64,000 nucleotides of DNA, taken from the NCBI GenBank assembly GCA_947476275.1, contig CANJPQ010000002.1:1-64000 (forward strand). The letters run 5' to 3'. Below the pieces are notes generated by a model. The model did no database searches. It saw nothing but the letters and a program-made list of their open reading frames with translations, and had not been told where the DNA came from. The DNA comes from Fidelibacterota bacterium (GTDB taxonomy: Bacteria > Pseudomonadota > Alphaproteobacteria > Rhodospirillales > Rhodospirillaceae). The translations under genes were made by a program, and so were the position numbers. Below are positions 40,331-49,579 of the stretch, piece by piece; positions within the stretch are counted from its first letter, which is position 1; each line of letters opens with the position of its first letter.

Positions 40331-41665
40331 TTACTTCTTCTTCTCGTTCGCCGGCACTTTGAGCTTCGTCCGGTCGATCCGCTTGCCGCCCAGGATCACG
40401 GTATCGATCTTCACCGTGTTGCGGATGTCAGCGACGGGGTCTGCCGACAGCAACAGCATATCGGCCAGCTTGCCGCGCTCGATCGATCCGAGGTCCTTCT
40501 CCTTGCCCATGTAGATCGCGGCATTCAACGTCGCCATGCGGGTGACGGCGAGGTTGGGGATTCCGGCCTCTGACAGCAGTTCCATCTCGCGATGGACATA
40601 GGCTCCCATCGACCGGTCCGTGCCCATGGCGAGGACGCCGCCGTTGTCATAGATCGCGCGAAGGTTCTTTTTCACTTTCGCCAACAGGCTGGCGCGAAAG
40701 CCACCGCGTGCGGAATCGGTCTTGTACATCGGGTTTGATTTATTGTCGGCGCGATCCTCGTCGTTCAGGGTCTCGACAAAGATTTGGCGGTCGAACACGC
40801 TGAGGTCCGTATCGACGCGGCCCATGGTGGTGGACACGGGAAGGCCCTTCGCCGCCACCAGCTTCGCGAAAGTCGGCGATGCGTCCTCAAGATAGATTGG
40901 ATGCGCGAGGGCATCCACGCCGGCAGCGATGCTTTCCCGCGCCACTTCCTCGTCGCTGATATGGACCGAGACGCGGAAGCCGGCTTCGTGAATGTGATTG
41001 ATCAGACGGGTCATCACATCGAGCGGGATCAGTTCCAGGTTTTCCGATTCGGCGCTCATGCCGCGACGTTCCCGGGTGATTTTGATCATGTCCGGCTTCT
41101 GGGCGAGCATCTCATCGACCTTACCGACAGTGCTGTCGTAGTCGGTCACTTGCAGCGCGCCGGCGCAGCACTGATAGCCTTTCGCGGGGGTCAGAAGCCT
41201 GATCGCCGTGTAAAGGCGCGAACCCAGGATGCGGCCGGCATGCTCTTCCTCACGCATCTTCAAGATGAACTTGTCGTGGTTGCCCGAGTCATACGCCGCA
41301 GTCACGCCGGAATAGAGCATGGCCTGCAGTACAGCGGTTCCGAGTTCGATGTTGGTCACCAATTTCCGATTGGCGCCGGAGCCCTCACGTCCGCCGGGCA
41401 GATGGATGTGCGAGTTGATGATGCCGGGCATCAAGAACTTGCCCTTGCCGTCGATCACCGTGGCGCCGCGCGGCGCCTTGATATCGCTCGGCGAGATCAG
41501 CGCGATGCGCTCGCCGACCACCAATACCGAGGCGTGCTGCAACGGCTCCGCGCCGGTGCCGTCGATCAGCGTCACATTCTTGATCAACAGTGAGTCTTCT
41601 GCCGCCTGGGCGGTGCCAACACTAAGCAGGCAAGCGATGCCTAAGATGATCCCGTGTATGCGCAT
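40331..41665 (-). CDS. Exported amidohydrolase-family metal-dependent hydrolase
   Basis: 444 residues from MRIHGIILGIACLLSVGTAQ (GGGGGACG upstream), a Sec signal peptide ending AQA. The amidohydrolase barrel shows the first metal His pair in NSHIHLPGG, a probable carbamylated Lys in DMIKITRE, His in VSVHISDEE, His in ALAHPIYLED and Asp in MGTDRSMGA. The C-terminal signature GSIERGKLADMLLLSADPVA is that of imidazolonepropionase/prolidase-type amidohydrolases. It probably cleaves amide or cyclic-amide bonds in the periplasm. Same strand and 38 bases upstream of the alpha/beta hydrolase. Confidence 0.9.
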   Translation of the reverse strand: MRIHGIILGIACLLSVGTAQAAEDSLLIKNVTLIDGTGAEPLQHASVLVVGERIALISPSDIKAPRGATVIDGKGKFLMPGIINSHIHLPGGREGSGANRKLVTNIELGTAVLQAMLYSGVTAAYDSGNHDKFILKMREEEHAGRILGSRLYTAIRLLTPAKGYQCCAGALQVTDYDSTVGKVDEMLAQKPDMIKITRERRGMSAESENLELIPLDVMTRLINHIHEAGFRVSVHISDEEVARESIAAGVDALAHPIYLEDASPTFAKLVAAKGLPVSTTMGRVDTDLSVFDRQIFVETLNDEDRADNKSNPMYKTDSARGGFRASLLAKVKKNLRAIYDNGGVLAMGTDRSMGAYVHREMELLSEAGIPNLAVTRMATLNAAIYMGKEKDLGSIERGKLADMLLLSADPVADIRNTVKIDTVILGGKRIDRTKLKVPANEKKK

Positions 41666-42233
41666 GAGAAACGTCCCCCCTGACTGACACGAACACGTCG
41701 CGTTGCATCTACCGTAACACACGGGCGCGGGCGGGTAAGCGCCCCTCAGTGGTACACGGTAACGGTATACTTTAGGCGGTCGCTGATCTTGTGGGGTCCG
41801 GAAACGCAGCCCGCTCGCGTTCGCTCATCGGCAACTCTCGTGAGTCAGGCGCTCACAGTCTCGGCCTTAGCGGTGCTGAGTGGCACGCATCGCCTGGGCA
41901 TTTCCAGATCCGCGGATGTGTGACGGACGCGCGGGACCACTTCCGCGATCTTCCGCGAGTGAATGTCCAAAATTCGGCGGCAGCGGTGGCTCTGCCGCCA
42001 AGGGGTCGCGTTCGCGCGGCGCGAGAAGCTGCCGTTTACCCGGGCGAGAGTTTACAGGGGAACAAACACGGAGCCTTCGACCCATAGCATCGGCGGAATT
42101 TATATTGTAAAATCAGCCACTTATATGCGAATCCCCTGCCTCCGGGCGCTTCTGCCAACGCGCGGTCGGGGCCGCGGGCGCTTATGATATCTTCTCATCT
42201 GTAAGCTTACCGGGACATGCGCGCGGGGAAGAT
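41666..42233. promoter_or_regulatory. Divergent spacer between amidohydrolase and GntR regulator
   Basis: 568 bases holding the promoters of both genes. I saw GGTACACGGTAACGGTATAC at 41752-41771, a candidate imperfect direct or inverted repeat for the regulator, but this is weak. The middle part (41870-42090) has a coding-like plus-strand frame without recognisable family. Confidence 0.35.
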
Positions 42234-43003
42234 ATGAACCGTATCGTGCCGAACGACTTCGATGGGACCGGTCAAACCGACAGTTCGGCAACGTAATCCA
42301 GTCGTGGATCAAGGAAGGCCGCTATCGGCCCGGCGACCGCCTGCCTGCCGAGCTCGAACTCTCGCGGCATTTCGGGGTGACCCGCCTGACCGTGCGCCGC
42401 GCGCTCGACGTGCTTGAGGCGCGTGCCCTCATCTGCCGGGCGGGACGCCGCGGCACGTTCATCGCCGACAACGCCTTGCTGCCGCCCGTGGTCACGCCGC
42501 TGAGCCAGTCCTTGCGCCAGGTGATGCAGCGCACCGACGGCTATTCCGTGACGTTTCTCGGATGGGCAAGAGCGTTGCCCACCCAAGACGTGAAAACGGC
42601 CCTTGCGATCGAACGCGATCAACCCGTCCACGAATTCCGTTTCTTGCGCTCGCGCAACCGCGAGCCCCTGGGCTACTTCGTGTGCCGCGTGCCCGATCCC
42701 ATCGCAAAGTTGATGGGTCCCATCGAGCTAAGCGAGAACTTCCACCTGCGCAGCACGCTCATCGCCAAGGGCTTTGAATCGCAGCGCATCCTGCAACGCA
42801 TCGGCGCGCAGATTGCCGACGCTGCGACTGCCAAGGTGTTGTTGCTGAAAGGCACAGAAGCCGTGCTGCGTTTCCGGGCGACGCACTTCGACGCGCGCGA
42901 TCGTCCGTTCCTCCATACCACGTTCTTTTTCCGGACCGAGGACTACGAGTACGGCATCGAATTCGTGGACGACGCCAAGATCAAGAACTTGCGCGACGCC
43001 TAA
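42234..43003 (+). CDS. GntR-family regulator (UTRA domain) with an apparent 5' frameshift
   Basis: The GntR winged helix reads SWIKEGRYRPGDRLPAELEL and FGVTRLTVRRALDVLEARAL in one frame, followed by a UTRA effector domain (PVHEFRFLRSRNREPLGYFV to the end at 43003). That frame has no ATG, GTG or TTG between the upstream stop at 42185 and GTG 42377, which is inside the DNA-binding helix. The ATG at 42234, with an excellent GGGGAAG site, is in another frame that stops at 42294. A one-base shift near 42263-42275 would join them. So it is either a damaged gene or a sequence error. It probably regulates the convergent TonB receptor cluster. Confidence 0.75.
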
Positions 43004-43021
43004 CTTGCGCGCGGCGGAATC

Positions 43022-43055
43022 GAAAAGGGCCCGACCTTGCGGTCGGGCCCTTCGA
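43022..43055. terminator. Bidirectional terminator between GntR gene and TonB receptor
   Basis: A perfect ten-base stem GGGCCCGACC (43027-43036) and GGTCGGGCCC (43041-43050) around TTGC, with AAAA on the left and TT on the right, serves two convergent genes. Confidence 0.8.
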
Positions 43056-43073
43056 TTAGAGCTCGCGGTTTCC

Positions 43074-45569
43074 TTAGAACTTGTACTTCGCGCGGATGCC
43101 GACTTCGCGCTTTTCCGGCGCCGTCACAGTCAGGCCGTTGTTAAAGTTGAAGGTCGTTGTCCCCGGCACGAGCTTCTGCAAGGAACCCGGTTCGGAGAAG
43201 GAGGCCTGGCGGTTGATCGAGTTCCAGTGCTTGTCGTTCAGCAGGTTCTTGGCGTACACCTCGATCATCAAGCTCTCGCCGCGCTCTACGCCGAGGCGCG
43301 CCTGCACGCGGAAGTACGCGTCGCTTCGCACGATATTGGCTTCGCTGTCCCAGGCCGAACCGACGTAGTTCACGTCGCCGCGGACGTACCAGTTCCACTC
43401 GCCTGACAACTGATCGCGATAGGTAGACGAGAGAGATCCGCTGTAGGTCGGCACGCGGGCCAGATGCTTGCCCGAGAAGCCGCGCAAGCCGAGAACCAGC
43501 GAGGTGGAGACCAGGCCCTGGATGTAGTTCTCATACGTGCCGGACTGGTAATTGGCGCGGAAGTTGACGTCCCAATGGTCGGTCAGAATGCCGGTTGCCT
43601 CGAACTCGATGCCGTGCAGCTTGGCATTGCCTGAACTCAGCAGTCCGGTGAAAGCCGCTGACGGTGTCGGATTGGTTTCAGAGATCGGCACCGGCAGGGC
43701 CGAACTGGACGGCAGGTTCTTCCACTTCATGTAATAGCCCGCCAGCGTGTAGTTCAGGCGGTTGTTGAACAGCTGTTGCTTGGAGCCGAGTTCAAAGCTG
43801 TCGACGCGTTGCGAGTTCAGGATGTTCTGGCTGTTGGGCAGAATGCTGCGGATGTAGGTCTGTTGGAACGGCGTGGCATTGGCATACTGGCTGTTGAACT
43901 GGCCGGGCAGCGCGCCCCGCGCCCAGCTGCTGTAGAGCGTCCACTCGGGGGTCGGCTTGAAGTTGAGGATGACGCGCGGCAGCCAGTCCTTGAACTTCGC
44001 GGTGAGCGAGGTCGGGTTGGAGGGTTGCAGCAACGACTTGTCGACCTGGTAGCGGACTTCGCCGGTGAGCTTCAGTTGATCCGTGATGTCGTACTCCAGG
44101 GACATGAAGCCGGCGTACACCTTCGCGCGCTCGCCGTCGCGATTGACCGGGGTGCCCGGCACGAAGCCAAGCTGCGGCGACGTCGGCGTCGTGCGGATGC
44201 GGTACTGGATCGAACCGTTGGAGTGCAGATCGAACGACCCGGCGTAGTAGTTCGCGCCCACCAGCCAGCGGAAGCGCTGCTTCTGGCCCGACTGCAGACG
44301 CGCTTCGGCGGTGTAGTCGTGAAACAGACCCGGCGCCTCGGCATAGGCGTTCTCGAGGTCGGAGATGTCGGCATCGACAATCAGGTTAGTGTCGGTCTGG
44401 TCGTAGGCGAGGTTGACCGTCGCCGTTATCTCGTTCGGGAACTCGTACTGAAGCACGCCGCTGTAGCGCTGCGTCAGGCGGATCATGCCGAAATGATCGA
44501 GCTTGGGCGCGCGGGCGACAAGAGGATCGTTCAGCGAGTTGTTGACCAGCGCGTTGCGCAGAGCATCGGGCTGGCCGATGCTGGCGAAGTAGCGACTGTT
44601 GATCAGGGTGTTCGAGGTAATGACGCCTTCGCCCAATTCCGACAAGGTCGGGACATGGCCGCAGAAGTACGGTTGGGTGATCGCGAACTTCCGGATTGCA
44701 CCGGTGTCGTCCTGACCGGACACCGTGACGCCGTTGCACGAATTGCCGCCGTACTTCGAGCCTGCCAGGTAGCCCCAGGTGGAGGGGCCGTCGCTGTCCT
44801 TCTGGTACGAGCCGCGCAGACGGATGGAGAAGTTGTCCGAAGGGGTGGCGTAGATCGTACCGGTGATGGAGTGTGTGGTTTCTTCGCCGAGGCTGCCGCC
44901 GTCCGTGGCCTTGTATGTCGGGGCCTGGCGGTGTTTCAGCAGCGATACGCGCGCGGCGACTTTGTCGGCGATCACCGGCCCTTCGACGCTGGCGCCGAAA
45001 TCATATGAGCCCCGTGCAGACCCTTCGGCCGAAACCTCGCCTTTGAAGTCCTGACCCGGCGTGCGCGTGATGAAATTAAGCGCGCCGCCGAAAGTATTGC
45101 GGCCGTAGTAGGCATTCTGCGGCCCTTTGATCACTTCGACGCGCTCGACGTCGGCTGTATTCACGGAGGTGATGCCGCCCAGTACGTAGATGCCGTCAAC
45201 GAAAACTGCGCCGGTCTGATTGCGGGGAAGCGGAGAGGCGTAAGTCATGCCGCGCATGATGAACATGGGCGAGTAGCGCCCGCCGCCGCTGTTGCTGCCG
45301 ACCGAGATAAACGTCAAGCCGGGAGACTGCGTCGCGATCTGGCGCACGTCGAACAGCTGCGCCTTCTGGATGTCTTCCGAGGTGAAGGCGGTAATGGCGA
45401 TGGGGATGTCGAGGAGCTTTTCTTCACGCTTGCGCGTCGTGACCACAATCTCCTCGAGGCCCAGGACTTGCGCGGTCTGTTGCGCAAACACCGGAGCGGG
45501 CAGGAGAGCCGCAAGACCCACGAAGCTGGCGGTTGTGCTCAAAAGCATGGTTTGAAAGCGGCGCATCAT
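43074..45569 (-). CDS. TonB-dependent outer-membrane receptor (second)
   Basis: 831 residues. I start at MMRRFQTMLLSTTASFVGLA (AGGGGACC upstream); the longer frame to 45623 has no site. The signal peptide ends near VFAQ. The plug opens LEEIVVTTRKREEKLLDIPI and includes FIMRGMTYASP, VFVDGIYVLGG and RVEVIKGPQNAYYGRNTFGG. The barrel ends REVGIRAKYKF with a terminal Phe. It is similar in layout to the receptor at 16301 but not a close copy. It is divergent from the amine oxidase gene and convergent with the GntR regulator, so one regulator probably serves import and oxidation together. Confidence 0.95.
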   Translation of the reverse strand: MMRRFQTMLLSTTASFVGLAALLPAPVFAQQTAQVLGLEEIVVTTRKREEKLLDIPIAITAFTSEDIQKAQLFDVRQIATQSPGLTFISVGSNSGGGRYSPMFIMRGMTYASPLPRNQTGAVFVDGIYVLGGITSVNTADVERVEVIKGPQNAYYGRNTFGGALNFITRTPGQDFKGEVSAEGSARGSYDFGASVEGPVIADKVAARVSLLKHRQAPTYKATDGGSLGEETTHSITGTIYATPSDNFSIRLRGSYQKDSDGPSTWGYLAGSKYGGNSCNGVTVSGQDDTGAIRKFAITQPYFCGHVPTLSELGEGVITSNTLINSRYFASIGQPDALRNALVNNSLNDPLVARAPKLDHFGMIRLTQRYSGVLQYEFPNEITATVNLAYDQTDTNLIVDADISDLENAYAEAPGLFHDYTAEARLQSGQKQRFRWLVGANYYAGSFDLHSNGSIQYRIRTTPTSPQLGFVPGTPVNRDGERAKVYAGFMSLEYDITDQLKLTGEVRYQVDKSLLQPSNPTSLTAKFKDWLPRVILNFKPTPEWTLYSSWARGALPGQFNSQYANATPFQQTYIRSILPNSQNILNSQRVDSFELGSKQQLFNNRLNYTLAGYYMKWKNLPSSSALPVPISETNPTPSAAFTGLLSSGNAKLHGIEFEATGILTDHWDVNFRANYQSGTYENYIQGLVSTSLVLGLRGFSGKHLARVPTYSGSLSSTYRDQLSGEWNWYVRGDVNYVGSAWDSEANIVRSDAYFRVQARLGVERGESLMIEVYAKNLLNDKHWNSINRQASFSEPGSLQKLVPGTTTFNFNNGLTVTAPEKREVGIRAKYKF

Positions 45570-45855
45570 TGAAGGTCCCCTCATGAAAATCGAAACCCCC
45601 GGTACGCGCCCTTTCGGGCGCACCGCGGGTTTTCCCCTGCAATGAGAGTCCGTGCGCGAGGGTGTGGCGTCAAGTGGTGCGCGCGCCGTACCCGGCGAAT
45701 GTGAAGAGGTGTGTACTCTAGGCTACCTGATAGGTGATCCAATTTCGCGCGCGCGATGTCCAAGTGGCCCGAACATCCCTGACGTGACTGAGATATTCCG
45801 GCTCGTCCAAAGTCGCGCCAATCGGCATAGTACGCCTCGTCAGTGGGGATAGTGG

Positions 45856-47310
45856 ATGCATTCCGGGTTTCGTATCGACAGGCGTGCGGCGCTTACCGGC
45901 CTCGGCGCCGCGCTGGTGGCAAAGCCGGGCGCTGCGCAAGGCGCCCAGGTTGACGTCGTTGTCATCGGGGCGGGCCTGTCGGGCCTCAACGCCGCGCTCT
46001 TGATCAAGGACCAGGGGTTCAAGGTCGCCGTGCTCGAGGCGCGCGACCGCGTCGGCGGGCGTCTCCTGTCGCTGCAAGGCGTTGAAGGGACCCCCGAACT
46101 CGGCGGCGACAGCATCCTCGGCGGCTACGGCCGCATGCAGGATACGGCGCGCCGTTTGGGCGTGAAGCTGATCGACTTCGCCGCACGGCGGGATTCGTCG
46201 CCGGGGTCGCAGCAGGATCCGACCACCGTGGAACTCGCGATCGGCGGGCAGGTCATCCGTCGCGACGCATGGCCCACGCATCCATTGAATGTGATGCCCG
46301 ACGGCGCCAAAAGCCGGTTTCCCGGCCGCGCTTTCTTCGAGAGCATCGTCGACAAGAACAATCCTCTGCGCTCAGCGGAAGACTGGGCGGAACCCGACAG
46401 CGCCAAGTTCGATGGCACGGTTTACGCGTTCCTGAAGAAGCAGGGCTGGAGCGACGCCGCCATCGACCTGAACTACAACACCAACACGTCCTACGGCACC
46501 TCGGCCCACGAGGTATCGATGCTCATGTGGTACTACTCGCAAGCGTGGTTCAAACTGCAGTCCGACATCGCGCGGGTGTCGTTCAAAGCCGACGGCGGCA
46601 ACCAGCGGGTTCCGCAGGCCATGGCGGCGGCGGTGGGAGATGTCCGCTTGAACAAGCGCGTCGTCGCGTTCCAACAGGACGGTGCGCGCGTGGTTGTCCG
46701 GTGCGACGACGGAAGCGCGGTCTCGGCAAAGCAAGTCATCTGCTCACTGCCGATTCCCGCCATGCGCGGCGTGAAGTTCGATCCCGTGCTGCCGCCGGCG
46801 AAAACCAAGGCGATCGCGACGGTACCCTTCCAGAAAGCCACCAAGATCGTCCTGATCCCCAAGAAGCCTTTCTGGCGTGAAGACGGTCTCTCCCCGGCCA
46901 TGTGGACGGATACCGACGCCGGCGACGTGCGCGCCATGCGCGAGGGTCGCGATCCCAACCGGATCAACTGTCTCCTGGCCTGGGGGCGGGGCTTCCTGGC
47001 GGATCGGTGGGACGCGCTGGGGGAAAAGGCTGCGATCGCGCGCGTCATCGCGGAATACGAACGTCTGCGCCCTGCGGCCAAGGGGCAGCTCAAGGGCGTG
47101 GCCTTCAAATCCTGGCAGAACGATCCTTACGCCGGCGGCGTGTGGGTGATCTGGAAGCCGGGCCAGATTCATGAGTGCCTGCCGGCGCTGCGCGAAGCGG
47201 CGGGACGGATTCATTTCTGCGGCGAGCATGTCGCGGTATCGAACCGCGGCATGGAAGGCGCCATGGAAACCGGGGAGCAGGCAGCGCTGCAGGCAATGGC
47301 GCTGCTCTAA
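45856..47310 (+). CDS. Exported flavin amine oxidase
   Basis: 484 residues, start MHSGFRIDRRAALTGLGAAL with GGGGATAGTGG upstream; twin-arginine-like leader. The FAD Rossmann site VVVIGAGLSGLNAALLI is at 34-50, followed by the MAO motif EARDRVGGRLLSLQGVEGTP and ELGGDSILGGYGRM. The C-terminal FAD contact reads GRIHFCGEHVAVSNRGMEGA, with GAMETGEQAA after it. It should oxidise a primary or secondary amine to an imine or aldehyde with H2O2 release. It is divergent from the TonB receptor and 31 bases upstream of a SUMF1-fold gene, so the three form a likely unit. Confidence 0.92.
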   Translation: MHSGFRIDRRAALTGLGAALVAKPGAAQGAQVDVVVIGAGLSGLNAALLIKDQGFKVAVLEARDRVGGRLLSLQGVEGTPELGGDSILGGYGRMQDTARRLGVKLIDFAARRDSSPGSQQDPTTVELAIGGQVIRRDAWPTHPLNVMPDGAKSRFPGRAFFESIVDKNNPLRSAEDWAEPDSAKFDGTVYAFLKKQGWSDAAIDLNYNTNTSYGTSAHEVSMLMWYYSQAWFKLQSDIARVSFKADGGNQRVPQAMAAAVGDVRLNKRVVAFQQDGARVVVRCDDGSAVSAKQVICSLPIPAMRGVKFDPVLPPAKTKAIATVPFQKATKIVLIPKKPFWREDGLSPAMWTDTDAGDVRAMREGRDPNRINCLLAWGRGFLADRWDALGEKAAIARVIAEYERLRPAAKGQLKGVAFKSWQNDPYAGGVWVIWKPGQIHECLPALREAAGRIHFCGEHVAVSNRGMEGAMETGEQAALQAMALL

Positions 47311-47341
47311 CGTATTCGAACGACAACTTGGGAGGAAAGAC

Positions 47342-48280
47342 ATGAGAACGACATATATAGGGCTGTTCGGGCTGGCGCTGGTGCTGGCCGCAGGCCATGC
47401 CAATGCGTCGAGCCCTGGCAAGCCCGGCAGTGCCTTCAAAGACTGCAAGGACTGCCCGGAGATGGTGGTGGTCCCTGCCGGCAAGTTCATGATGGGCTCG
47501 GACGTGAAGACCGAAATGAAGGACGGCAACCGCACTGAGGGGCCGGTCCGCGAGATCACGTTCAAGAACGCTTTCGCGCTGGCGAAGTACGAAGTGACCT
47601 ACGCGGAATTCGCCGCCTTCGTGGAAGTGACGGGCTATATCCCGGCAAGCTTCTGCGGCACCAGCAACGGCACCGACGTTCATCTCACCTTCCGCGGCCC
47701 GATCAACGGCCTGAAGCCGGAACCGAAGCAGCCCGTGACCTGCGTCAACTGGGAGGACGGCGTCGCCTATGCCGCGTGGATGTCGGGCAAGACCGGCAAG
47801 AAATATCGACTGCCGACGGAAGCCGAGTGGGAATACGCCGCCAAGGCCAACGCCAAGACCAAATGGCCCTGGGGTGACGATGAGGCCCAAGGGTGCCAGT
47901 ACGAGAACCTGTTCGACATCGATGGCAAGGCGAACCCGAATCCGCCCGATGGGAAGAAGCTCAACTATGACCCGGTGAACTGCAAAGACGGCTACGCGAT
48001 GCTGTCGCCTGTCGGCAAGTTCAAGCCCAACCCCTTCGGCCTGTACGACATGCTGGGCAATGCCTGGGAATGGGTGCAGGACTGCGCGATCAATCCCTAT
48101 CCGGCGCAGCCGACGGATGGGTCTGCTGTGGAGCGGATGGACGGCGAATGCGAGAAGCGTTCCGTTCGTGGCGCCAGCTGGTACACCCGCATGGATCGTC
48201 ATCGCCCGAGCTTCCGCGGCGCCGACGCGGAAAACACGGCGTCGCATCAGTTCGGCTTCCGTCTCGCGCGCACGCTCTAA
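47342..48280 (+). CDS. Exported SUMF1/FGE-sulfatase-domain protein A
   Basis: 312 residues, start MRTTYIGLFGLALVLAAGHA after GGGAGGAAAGAC; Sec signal peptide. The mature protein starts FKDCKDCPEMVVVPAGKFMM and has the SUMF1 fold landmarks KYEVTYAEFAAFVEVTGYIP, YRLPTEAEWEYAAKANAKTK, DMLGNAWEWVQDCA and the end FGFRLARTL. The catalytic Cys pair of formylglycine-generating enzymes is missing: the segment reads RGASWYTRMDRHRPSFRGAD with no Cys. No sulfatase is nearby. It is therefore a SUMF1-fold protein of other function, perhaps a binding partner or maturation factor of the amine oxidase just upstream (inference). Confidence 0.88.
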   Translation: MRTTYIGLFGLALVLAAGHANASSPGKPGSAFKDCKDCPEMVVVPAGKFMMGSDVKTEMKDGNRTEGPVREITFKNAFALAKYEVTYAEFAAFVEVTGYIPASFCGTSNGTDVHLTFRGPINGLKPEPKQPVTCVNWEDGVAYAAWMSGKTGKKYRLPTEAEWEYAAKANAKTKWPWGDDEAQGCQYENLFDIDGKANPNPPDGKKLNYDPVNCKDGYAMLSPVGKFKPNPFGLYDMLGNAWEWVQDCAINPYPAQPTDGSAVERMDGECEKRSVRGASWYTRMDRHRPSFRGADAENTASHQFGFRLARTL

Positions 48281-48304
48281 CGCGACTGAAGCGGCCTCAT
48301 GAAC

Positions 48305-48333
48305 AAAGGGCCGGTCCACAGGACCGGCCCTTT
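48305..48333. terminator. Bidirectional terminator between the two SUMF1-fold genes
   Basis: AAAGGGCCGGTCC and GGACCGGCCCTTT form a perfect 13-base stem around ACA, with A and T runs at either base for both directions. Confidence 0.85.
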
Positions 48334-48359
48334 GCATGAGCGGGGATCGGCGTCCGCCG

Positions 48360-49328
48360 TTACTCGAGATCGCGAACGATTCGGATGCCGAGCGTGCCCA
48401 TCGAGGCATTGGCGAATTCGCGACTGCGGGCTGCGGCGCGGTTGAACCAGTTGCGGGCGTACCAGCCGCCACCCTTCACCACATGGCGCTCGCAATCCTT
48501 CTTCCAGGCTGAACCGTCCGTCGGTGCGCCTTCGTAGTTCGGCGTGTAGCAGTCGACGGTCCATTCCCAGACGTTGCCGATCACGTCATACAGCCCATAG
48601 GCGTTCGGTTTGAACTTCCCGACCGGGGCGGTGTAGACGTAGCCATCGCGGCACGCCATCAGGCGCGTCGGGTCTTTCTTCAAGTCGGGGTGCGGCTCGG
48701 CGGCGGCCGCATCGGAGATATTGCCGTACTTGCAAACCGCGCTCGCATCGTCGCCCCAGTAGCGCGATGTGGTCGTGCCGCCCCGGGCGGCATATTCCCA
48801 CTCCGCCTCGCTCGGCACGCGGTACTTCTTCTTGGTCTTCGCCGACAGCCAAGCCGCGTAGGCGTTGGCGTCGTCAAGCGACACGCAGGCCACCGGGTCG
48901 TTGTCCGTCTGCGGGAAGTTGGTCTTGTCCCAGGTCGCGCCCTCGACGTCCAACCAGGTGTTCTTCTCCTGGTTCCAGGTCGTGCAGACTTTGCTGCCCG
49001 GCTGCTTCGTTTCTTTCACGAAGGCGGCGTATTGCTTGCGCGTCACCTCGTACCGACCGATGGCGAATGATCTTCCGATCGTCACCTTATGTGTCGGCTG
49101 CTCGCGCTTGCGGGCGTCGGCGTCCATGCCCTCCGGCGTCGTCTCGGCGTCGGTCGATCCCATGGTGAACGATCCCGCGGGGATCACCACCATCTCGGGA
49201 CACTCACGGCAGTCCTTGAACTTGGTGCCGGGCTTGGACTTGGCAGTTTGCGCAAGGGCGGGTGATGTCATCAACGCCGCCGCGAGAAGGGCTGCGGCGG
49301 CAGCAGAAAGAGAGCGGGCGCGGATCAT
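48360..49328 (-). CDS. Exported SUMF1/FGE-sulfatase-domain protein B
   Basis: 322 residues with a Sec signal peptide (SAAAAALLAAALMTSPALAQ). It shares with protein A the opening FKDCRECPEMVVIPAGSFTM and the later RVPSEAEWEYAARGGTTTSR and DVIGNVWEWTVDC. The region where true FGEs have catalytic Cys residues reads GGGWYARNWFNRAAARSREF, again without Cys. A and B are clearly related, lie convergently and are separated by one terminator, which suggests duplication with inversion. No sulfatase is present in the window. Role unknown. Confidence 0.88.
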   Translation of the reverse strand: MIRARSLSAAAAALLAAALMTSPALAQTAKSKPGTKFKDCRECPEMVVIPAGSFTMGSTDAETTPEGMDADARKREQPTHKVTIGRSFAIGRYEVTRKQYAAFVKETKQPGSKVCTTWNQEKNTWLDVEGATWDKTNFPQTDNDPVACVSLDDANAYAAWLSAKTKKKYRVPSEAEWEYAARGGTTTSRYWGDDASAVCKYGNISDAAAAEPHPDLKKDPTRLMACRDGYVYTAPVGKFKPNAYGLYDVIGNVWEWTVDCYTPNYEGAPTDGSAWKKDCERHVVKGGGWYARNWFNRAAARSREFANASMGTLGIRIVRDLE

Positions 49329-49579
49329 GTGAGGTTCCTGCCGGATGGGGGAAGGTCACGCGCAGCGTACACGATCTGCCGCGGTTCGTGCCAAGGGGGC
49401 AATAATGACCACGCATTCCGTGGCCCAGAGTGCGGGGCAGGCATTTTGGAGCTGGAATCGGCCTTGGATCGAGCCCCGGGCTTTTCCGGCGCGCCGTGGG
49501 GCGGTGAGGGGTCTGTTGCCCGGGTCTGGCGCCATCGTTAGTCTTTTCGCATCGGCCATGACGCCAGGGAGAATCGTCG

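Noticed and set aside
41963-42060. Plus-strand stretch VAFARREKLPFTRARVY considered as an IS4-type transposase remnant
   Set aside because: Only a short resemblance in a charged segment; no other transposase motif or inverted repeat.
47342-49328. SUMF1-domain genes considered as sulfatase-maturing enzymes
   Set aside because: No sulfatase in the window, and both lack the catalytic Cys residues.
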